Assembly (NCBI GenBank): GCA_003157445.1
Contig: PMJN01000522.1
Coordinates: 1-9,877 of the forward strand
Reading direction: 5' to 3'
Length of the DNA: 9,877 nucleotides
Source of the DNA: Micrococcales bacterium
Lineage (GTDB): Bacteria > Actinomycetota > Actinomycetes > Actinomycetales > Dermatophilaceae
Shown: piece by piece, positions 1-5,278 of the stretch
How positions within the stretch are numbered: position 1 is the first letter of the stretch
How the letters are laid out: each line of letters starts with the position of its first letter
The notes under the pieces: model-generated
What the model saw: the letters and a program-made list of their open reading frames with translations, nothing else
The model's database searches: none
Told to the model about the DNA's origin: nothing
Position numbers and translations under genes: made by a program

Positions 1-87
1 GGCGAACACCTCCGCGGCGCGGCCAAGGAATGCCAAGGGGGTCAAGGGTGTGGACCAGACATCCTGGCCAGCTGGTGTAGCGGTCAT
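1..87 (-). CDS. AMP-dependent acyl-CoA synthetase / ligase, N-terminal fragment
   Basis: Partial gene: only the first 29 codons lie in the window and the reading frame runs off at base 1. The ATG at 87-85 is preceded by GGAG with a 5-nt gap, a good ribosome binding site. The peptide begins MTATPAGQDVW and continues with TPLTPLAFLGRAAEVF. The 'TPLxFLxRAAEVFP' pattern, which normally runs on into 'DRxAVV...LTYAEL', is the characteristic start of fatty-acyl-CoA synthetases and related adenylate-forming ligases (ANL superfamily). These activate a carboxylic acid with ATP and transfer it to CoA. The adenylation motifs themselves are outside the window, so the substrate cannot be judged. It lies downstream of the MFS gene on the same strand, separated by a hairpin and 143 bp, so it probably has its own promoter. 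The assignment rests on a short N-terminal signature only. Confidence 0.6.
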   Translation of the reverse strand, partial: MTATPAGQDVWSTPLTPLAFLGRAAEVFA

Positions 88-92
88 GGGTT

Positions 93-96
93 CTCC
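93..96 (-). promoter_or_regulatory. Ribosome binding site of the partial ligase gene
   Basis: On the minus strand GGAG lies 5 nt before the ATG at 87. This is a canonical Shine-Dalgarno spacing and is the main reason for accepting a gene that is too short to be obvious by length. Confidence 0.6.
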
Positions 97-200
97 AGGT
101 CGAGGCGCGGACGGTGGTTGTGGTGATGAGTCTTACCCCATGTGACATTCGCTGCCAGTCGAGGGGAGCCGGTCATGGCACGCTGCTGATCACCCGTACC

Positions 201-230
201 TGAGCGGGGCACCATAAAGGTGACCGCTCA
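201..230 (-). terminator. Hairpin directly after the MFS transporter stop codon
   Basis: Read on the minus strand, TGAGCGG (7 nt) pairs with CCGCTCA. Inside that, CACC pairs with GGTG around a TTTAT loop, with a small T/CC internal bulge between the two stems. The hairpin begins at the base next to the TAG stop (233-231). No T-tract follows, so it is either a terminator of the U-less type common in actinobacteria or an mRNA 3'-end stabiliser. It separates the transporter from the ligase gene. Confidence 0.6.
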
Positions 231-1649
231 CTAGTCGGCATCGAACAGCTGGGCGGTCCTCGCGGCAGTGCCGACGGCCCAGGTTCCCGTTGTCAGCGCA
301 CCGATGCCCAGTACTGCCAGTCCACAGCCCACGATGATCCACCACGCCGTATGGCTGGCCGCGGCAAAGCCGGTTCGCAGAGGACCGGTCAAGCCAGAGG
401 CCAACACTGAGCCGACCACAGCCACACCAAGCGCAGACCCGACCTGGCGGCTGGTGGATGCGATCGCCGCGGCGACGCCGGCCTGGCTGCGTGGCATCCC
501 GGACAGGGCAGTGTTGGTGATGGGTGCGTTGACGAGCCCAAACCCCAGACCAAAGACCACATAGCTTGCGAGCAACCACGCCAGCGGCGTGTACGTCTCG
601 AGGCGGACCAGCATCAGCCCACCTGCGCACATCGCGAAGCCCGCGGCGATGAGCGGGAGGCGGGGTCCACGCGAACCAACCAGACGCCCGGAGATAGGCG
701 CGAAGACCAACGTCATCACCGCCAGCGGCAACGTGCACAACCCGGCCTGCAATGCGGACAGCCCTCGAACATCTTGCAGGTAGAGCGTATTGATGAACAG
801 GAATCCCGAGAACGCGCCGAACGCACTAACGGCAATCACCGTCGCGCCGGAGAACGGGGCGCTGCGAAAGAAACGCAGCTCGAGCAGCGGATCGACCCGG
901 GCGGGCTCGTAGGCCAGTAGCGACCCGATCGCGGCAATGGTCAACCCCAGCAGTCCCAGGGTCGTCAGCGATGTCCAGCCCGCTCGGGGCGCGTCGATGA
1001 TGGCATAGGTCAGGCTCGCCAGCACCACTATCACCAGCAGCTGGCCGACAGCGTCCACCCGCCGGGGGCGGGGCGCCCTGGACTCGGGAACGAAGCGGGC
1101 GGTCAGGGCGATCGCGACCAGGCCTATCGGGAGGTTGATCCAGAATATTGACCTCCAGCCGACCGTCTCGACGAGCACCCCGCCCACGACGGGGCCCAGT
1201 CCCAGGCTGATGCCGATGACTCCGCCCCATACCCCGATGGCGCGGGCACGCTCGCGCGGTTGGGTGAAGACGTTGGTGATGATGGACATCGCGACCGGGT
1301 TGAGCATCGAGGCGCCGACAGCCTGGATCATCCTGAACGCGATCAGCCAACCCAGACCGGGAGCCAGGCTGCACAACAGCGAGCCGAAGGTGAAGACCAC
1401 CAGCCCGGTCATGAAGATCCGCCGGCGCCCGAGCCTGTCGGCGGTCGAACCAGAGAGCATCAGCAGGCTAGCCAGCACCAGCACATAAGCATCGATCGTC
1501 CACTGAAGACCCGACAAAGACACGTGCAGGTCGCTGCGGATCGAGGGCAGGGCGACGTTGACAATCGTGATGTCCATGCCGACGATGAGAAGGCTCATGC
1601 AGCAGATCGCCAGGACCAGCAGCCGGCGGCGCTGACTCAGCTTCGGCAC
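231..1649 (-). CDS. MFS drug/H+ antiporter, DHA2 (EmrB/QacA-like) family
   Basis: Integral membrane exporter of the 14-helix major facilitator subfamily that expels drugs or other hydrophobic compounds using the proton gradient. With the GTG at 1649 the protein is 472 aa, a normal DHA2 length. Visible signatures are MDITIVNVALP in helix 1 (about residues 25-35, motif D1), QWTIDAYVL (49-57), GSTADRLGRRR (67-77, motif A loop), an Arg in helix 4 (R106, motif B), GLGPVVGG (150-157, the antiporter motif C) and WRSIFWINLPIG (165-176). The open frame extends to 1970, but that extension is not transporter-like and reads through the upstream MBL gene in another frame. GTG 1649 has GGGGG 5 nt upstream; GTG 1661 in the same frame is an alternative with a weaker site. 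The start lies inside the tail of the MBL gene, so the two formed an operon with overlapping ends. The substrate is unknown; no local regulator gene is present. Confidence 0.93.
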   Translation of the reverse strand: MPKLSQRRRLLVLAICCMSLLIVGMDITIVNVALPSIRSDLHVSLSGLQWTIDAYVLVLASLLMLSGSTADRLGRRRIFMTGLVVFTFGSLLCSLAPGLGWLIAFRMIQAVGASMLNPVAMSIITNVFTQPRERARAIGVWGGVIGISLGLGPVVGGVLVETVGWRSIFWINLPIGLVAIALTARFVPESRAPRPRRVDAVGQLLVIVVLASLTYAIIDAPRAGWTSLTTLGLLGLTIAAIGSLLAYEPARVDPLLELRFFRSAPFSGATVIAVSAFGAFSGFLFINTLYLQDVRGLSALQAGLCTLPLAVMTLVFAPISGRLVGSRGPRLPLIAAGFAMCAGGLMLVRLETYTPLAWLLASYVVFGLGFGLVNAPITNTALSGMPRSQAGVAAAIASTSRQVGSALGVAVVGSVLASGLTGPLRTGFAAASHTAWWIIVGCGLAVLGIGALTTGTWAVGTAARTAQLFDAD

Positions 1650-2595
1650 AAGGACCCCCACAAGTCTCTGGCCCGCTGGTGGGCGATGGCCGGCCGGCAG
1701 GGTCCGTGGAACATAGCGAACTCGTCCAAGACATGGGCACCCGGGCAGTTTGCGATCGAAACGGCGCCATCGCCTAGGCCTCGCAACTGCTCGATGCTCA
1801 TCTGCAGCGATGGCTCGTCGTGCTGGCAAGTCGCCCCAGGGGGGTAGTCCCACCTTGCGGTACGGCTCATCTCGATGTGAGCGTCCATCACATGACGAAC
1901 CCGCCCAGATGCCACGAGCCCAAGGATTCGGTCGAGACTGCATGCGAATGCCGCCATGTCCTGGATGCACAGCCGTCCCGGATAGAGGACGTCACCGGTC
2001 AGCAGAAACCCCGACCACCCGTCAAGGACTGAGCTCGATAAGACGTGATGGCTCGCAGTGCCCGTGATCTGTTGAACACCTCCGCCAAGATCCAGCCGCA
2101 ACACCTCATCAGGACAGTTCGTGAGGGCGAAGAACATCATGACCGATGAGCGATCCTTGCCGACCACAGTCCCATCCGGGCGTCCTTCGAACTGCACGTC
2201 ACCGGCTACGTGCCCGTGGTGCCCGCGGCTAGGTGCGACCACCAGAGCGTACGAGGTCCGCGGATGTGACCTCAGCCATGTCGCCATCAGAAGATCAACC
2301 GTTTCGTGCACCGGACATCGGGACTGTTCGGTGGTCGCGCCGGTATCGAGCAGCAACGCGCCAGAGTTGGCCAACAAGAGGTAAGGAACGGGGCTTCGTA
2401 GGTGACCGTCTTGGCCCGCCGGAGCACCAAGGTGTGCTCGTCATAGCGATGCACCTGGATCTTCGGCTCGCTGTTGCCGCTGCCCGCGCTGGCCCCATGG
2501 CACCGGTGCACGTCCATGGGTCCGTACGATGTCGGCGCGCCCGCAACGAAGTCAACGGGCTCAGGCGACGGCTCAGGCAAGGGGTCGGTAGACAC
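1637..2595 (-). pseudogene. MBL-fold metallo-hydrolase, frameshifted with damaged metal-binding motif
   Basis: Two overlapping frames together give one metallo-beta-lactamase-superfamily protein of about 320 aa. The first frame (GTG 2595, stop near 2287) contains KIQVHRYDEHTLVLRR and TVTYEAPFL. The second (about 2383 down to the TGA at 1639-1637) continues with LLLANSGALLLDTGATT, the usual 'LLxDTGA' strand. Adding one T in CCTTACC near 2383 restores FLYLLLANSGALLLDTGA exactly, so a single-base deletion explains the break. Later family landmarks are present: TGDVLYPGRL, AHIEMSRT and DYPPGATCQHDEPSLQM. The Zn-binding HxHxDH motif, expected within 'SHGHxDHVAGD', reads SRGHHGHVAGD here, so His became Arg and Asp became Gly; the His usual two residues earlier is Pro. 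Most of the Zn1/Zn2 ligands of this motif are therefore lost, independently of the frameshift. The 3' end overlaps the start of the MFS gene. The initiating GTG has no clear Shine-Dalgarno. Substrate unknown. Very likely non-functional. Confidence 0.85.
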
Positions 2596-2648
2596 CTGGA
2601 CAGTCTGTCTCTAAAGTCCCACAAACAGGGCGCGGGCGTGACCAGGTG
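2593..2648. promoter_or_regulatory. Inverted repeat spanning the divergent MBL/racemase spacer
   Basis: CACCTGG at 2593-2599 is matched by a perfect inverted copy CCAGGTG at 2642-2648, so the arms sit at the two ends of the spacer. Between them, GACAG-T-CTGTC (2599-2609) is a perfect 11-bp odd palindrome. The left arm contains the MBL start codon, and the right arm lies just upstream of the racemase ATG at 2659. The spacer must hold the promoters of both divergent genes, so these repeats are candidate operator sites. Binding protein unknown; arms of 5-7 bp can occur by chance. Confidence 0.35.
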
Positions 2649-2658
2649 AGCGGGATGG

Positions 2659-3347
2659 ATGAAGACGATCGATGTTCTAGGTGGCATGAGCAGTGCTGCC
2701 AGCGCGCAGTACTACCGGCGCTTCAACGAGGTCGTCCTACAGCGTGGACTTCGCCGTGATCGAGGCTTTCACCCGCAACGAGCTGTGGGATCAGGCCGCG
2801 GAGTATCTCGCGGAGCGGGCGCAGCGCCTCGAGCGTGCCGGGCGCAATTCTTGGTGATGGCCTCAAATACCATGCACCGGGTGGCCATTCAGCTGCAGGA
2901 CGCTATCGGCATCCCCCTGATCCACATCGTCGATCCGACCGCGGACGCCGCCACCGCCGGCGGCGCGACCACTTTGGGCCTGCTCGGCTCGGCGCCGATG
3001 ATGGAAGCCGACTTCTACCGGGCGCGCTCGCCGACCTCGGGTTCGAAGTTCTCGTGCCGCCCGAGCGGGACCGGGCCGTGGTGCACCGCGTTATCTTCGA
3101 GGAGCTGACGCTCGGAATCGTCGATGACCGCTCCAGACGGGAGTACCTGCGGATCATGGCGGACCTCGGCGCCCGGGGCGCCCAAGGGATCGTGCTCGGG
3201 TGCACAGTGATCTGTCTCCTGGTCTCAGCACAGGACATCCCGCACACAGTGCTCTATGACACGACAGCCCTTCACGTCCAGCGCGCAGTTCACATCAGCT
3301 TGGGACTGCATCCCCTCATCACAGATCCGGATCCGCGGCTCGGCTGA
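2659..3347 (+). pseudogene. Aspartate/glutamate racemase family protein, multiply frameshifted
   Basis: Remnant of a PLP-independent Asp/Glu racemase-family (YgeA/RacX-like) enzyme, normally about 230-240 aa. The ATG at 2659 gives MKTIDVLGGMSSAASAQYYRRFNE, the standard N-terminus. Three breaks follow. (1) Near 2731-2740 the frame jumps to YSVDFAVIEAFTRNELWDQA; the usual stretch of about 12-14 residues ('...GGLHSA...') between NE and LYSVDF is missing, so this is an internal deletion of 3n+2 bases. (2) Near 2841 one G is missing; restoring it gives LERAGAQFLVMASNTMHRV. (3) Near 3021 one G is missing; restoring it gives DFYRGALADLGFEVLVPPE. The rest is clean to the TGA at 3345-3347. The second catalytic Cys is kept in LGCTVICLLV, although the Glu usual after GCT is Val; the first catalytic position is Ser in MASNTMH. 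DTTALH near the end is also typical. It is transcribed divergently from the MBL gene. Not expected to yield a working enzyme. Confidence 0.85.
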
Positions 3348-3443
3348 CCCATCAGAGGCGGGGTGAGGCTCAAGGTTCTTCGCGCTGGCTCAGGCGAGGC
3401 AAACTGACTGCCGGTCAATGTTCTCCCCCTGATCAGCTCACAA

Positions 3444-3481
3444 CGATCCTCAGATCGGCCGGCGAGCGTCCTCAGAGACGC
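3444..3481. terminator. Two tandem small hairpins between convergent genes
   Basis: The 136-bp gap between the racemase remnant (plus) and the kinase gene (minus) contains CGATC-CTCA-GATCG (3444-3457) and GCGTC-CTCAGA-GACGC (3466-3481). Each has a 5-bp stem and both share TCCTCAGA across the loop. They sit immediately downstream of the kinase stop codon and could serve as a bidirectional terminator. There is no T-tract and the stems are short, so support is moderate at best. Nothing else is recognisable in the gap. Confidence 0.35.
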
Positions 3482-3483
3482 AC

Positions 3484-5166
3484 TCAGCCAATCGGCCCGC
3501 CGCTGTCGATCAGGTGGCCCGCGCCCTGAGTGACGAAGGTGAACCGGTCTAGCTCGCTGGAGATGGTCCCGTCCTTGCGCGTAAACGTGAGGTTGGCGGT
3601 GGCACTGGTCCCGGAGGTGTTAGGCCGGGTCTGGCTGACCACGACCGAGGCGATTGTCTGCCAGAAGCCGTCGTAGCCTGCGCGCCCGCCCGCTGCCTGC
3701 TGCATTCTCGGCGACAGCTGACCCCAGGTGAGGCTGGTGTTCGAGGTGACCTGGGAGTAGTACGACTTCAGGAACCCATCGAGCCCCTGGGCGCTCGCAG
3801 TGGGCGCAGCCGTGACCGTGGGCGGTGCCGATGTCGTAGCAGGAAGCGTCTGGGTAGGTGTCGGCGAAACAATCGCACTGGGCCTGGGAGGCGTAATCGC
3901 ACTGGTGGTGCTGGTGGTACTGGTGGTGACGGCAGGGGCTGCAATGGAAGGCGGATTGGTGCCGCTTTGGCCTCCGAGCTGGCTCAGAAAGAGCACGCCG
4001 AGCCCGACGGCCAACAGAGCAACCAACACGAGCGGCAACCACCACTGGCCGCTCCTCTTGTCGTGGGACGGCACAACCACAGGCTCACCGACCACGCCGG
4101 GGGGATCGTGAGGCGGGGCTGCCATCGCCGTCTTGACAACTGGCGCTAAGCGCGCAACAGCCACCGGCTCAGGCGAAGCCGCCGCCGCAACAGGAACCTG
4201 CGCAGCGACCACCGGCCTGCGCGAAGCGGCCAGCGCAACAGCAGCCACCGACTTTGCCACCACTGGCGGCGGAACCGCAAGCGCCCGAGTGGATTGCATG
4301 GCCTGGGTCGATTCAATCAGCGGCGAAGAGCCAACGGGGTCAGGCCTGGGAATGACCGCGGTGATGGTGCGGGCGATTCGACCCAGCCGTTTGGCGCTGG
4401 TGGCCATGTCCCAGCGCCGTGCCGGGTCTTCGAGCATCATGGCATCGATAGCGGGCCCGAGAGCACCGGCGTGGGCCATCGAACGGGGTCGCTCGGCTGC
4501 GATGGTTCGCAGCAAAGCGATCGGGTTGCTTCGCGGCTCGTAGGGCGGGCGACCCTCGACGGCAGTGTAGAGAGTGGCGCCCAGAGCCCACACGTCGGAG
4601 GCCGGGTGCGGGTCGCCGCCGCGAGCCAGCTCAGGTGATAGGTATCCCGGGGTGCCGGTGATGAAACCGATCTGGGTGAGCTGCTCGTCACCGTGCCCGC
4701 GGGCGATACCGAAGTCACTGATCTTGGGGCGACCGGCCTTGTCGATCAGGACGTTGCCGGGCTTGATATCGCGGTGGACGACACCGCGTTCGTGGGCGCG
4801 GGCGAGGGCTCCGGCAAGCTGGGCGCCGATATCGGCGACACGCTGCGGCGACAGCCGCCCGTCATGGGAGATCTCGTCGGCCAGGGTTTGTCCTTCGACG
4901 TACTCCATGACCAGCCAGGGCAGGCCCTCATGGTCGGCCACGTCATAGACGGCGACGGCGTTGGGGTGGTTGAGCGCAGCAGCCGAACGAGCCTCACGCA
5001 TGGCGCGCTTGGTCTCGGTGGCGGACTCGCCAGGCAGCGCACCGATCTGCTTAACCGCGACCTCACGACCGAGGACCTCATCACGGCACAGCCACACTGT
5101 GCCCATTCCCCCACGCCCGATGGCGCGCAACACCTTGTAGCGGCCGGCTATGAGCTGGGGTTGCAT
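3484..5166 (-). CDS. Transmembrane serine/threonine protein kinase (PknB-type)
   Basis: Signalling kinase of 560 aa that phosphorylates Ser/Thr on target proteins. The cytoplasmic kinase domain covers about residues 8-265: Gly-rich loop IGRGGMGTVW (16-25), catalytic Lys in AVKQ (K39), helix-C Glu in MREAR (E58), catalytic loop HRDIKPGN (131-138), DFG (151-153), an activation segment with Thr in FITGTPGYLSPE (168-179) and DVWALG (191-196). All catalytic residues are present. An Ala/Pro/Val-rich juxtamembrane stretch (about 270-370) leads to one membrane helix (WWLPLVLVALLAVGLGVLFL, 375-394). A Thr/Ser/Pro-rich stalk (about 400-460) and an outer domain of about 100 residues follow, with GGRAGYDGFWQTIASV in the middle. 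That domain is not PASTA; it resembles the small NTF2-like outer domains seen on some actinobacterial kinases, by inspection only. The ATG at 5166 has AAAGGA 4 nt upstream, a good start. It follows the large membrane protein gene by 112 bp on the same strand. Confidence 0.95.
   Translation of the reverse strand: MQPQLIAGRYKVLRAIGRGGMGTVWLCRDEVLGREVAVKQIGALPGESATETKRAMREARSAAALNHPNAVAVYDVADHEGLPWLVMEYVEGQTLADEISHDGRLSPQRVADIGAQLAGALARAHERGVVHRDIKPGNVLIDKAGRPKISDFGIARGHGDEQLTQIGFITGTPGYLSPELARGGDPHPASDVWALGATLYTAVEGRPPYEPRSNPIALLRTIAAERPRSMAHAGALGPAIDAMMLEDPARRWDMATSAKRLGRIARTITAVIPRPDPVGSSPLIESTQAMQSTRALAVPPPVVAKSVAAVALAASRRPVVAAQVPVAAAASPEPVAVARLAPVVKTAMAAPPHDPPGVVGEPVVVPSHDKRSGQWWLPLVLVALLAVGLGVLFLSQLGGQSGTNPPSIAAPAVTTSTTSTTSAITPPRPSAIVSPTPTQTLPATTSAPPTVTAAPTASAQGLDGFLKSYYSQVTSNTSLTWGQLSPRMQQAAGGRAGYDGFWQTIASVVVSQTRPNTSGTSATANLTFTRKDGTISSELDRFTFVTQGAGHLIDSGGPIG
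3902..3928. repeat. Three tandem 9-bp repeats in the kinase stalk
   Basis: CTGGTGGTG, CTGGTGGTA and CTGGTGGTG follow each other directly on the plus strand. On the coding strand they give the TTSTTSTTS-type low-complexity run in the extracytoplasmic stalk just outside the membrane helix. In-frame repeat units of this kind can change copy number by slippage without disrupting the protein, altering only stalk length. Confidence 0.7.
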
Positions 5167-5238
5167 GAAGTCCTTTCGTTCGGCTTCGCTAACCCTACGG
5201 CGCAGCGTGATTCCTATCGACCCGACCCGCGCTCATGG

Positions 5239-5275
5239 AGGCGGCCAATACCAACTGATACCTGTTTAACCGCCT
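5239..5275 (-). terminator. Weak long-loop hairpin after the large membrane protein gene
   Basis: AGGCGG and CCGCCT (6 bp) enclose a 25-nt loop just after the TGA at 5281-5279. The loop contains a direct repeat, GGTAT-CAGTT-GGTAT on the minus strand. It could attenuate read-through into the kinase gene or be unrelated. The rest of the 112-bp gap holds the kinase ribosome binding site (5171-5176); I do not recognise a clear -35/-10 promoter. Confidence 0.2.
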
Positions 5276-5278
5276 GGT

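Noticed and set aside
1650..1970. N-terminal extension of the MFS frame to 1970
   Set aside because: The added residues are Arg/Pro-rich and not transporter-like, and the region codes for the MBL C-terminus in another frame.
2659..3108. Racemase frame as an intact 149-aa protein, or as programmed frameshifting
   Set aside because: Family sequence lies in three frames with a missing internal segment; no slippery heptamer or stimulating structure is evident, and several independent breaks fit decay.
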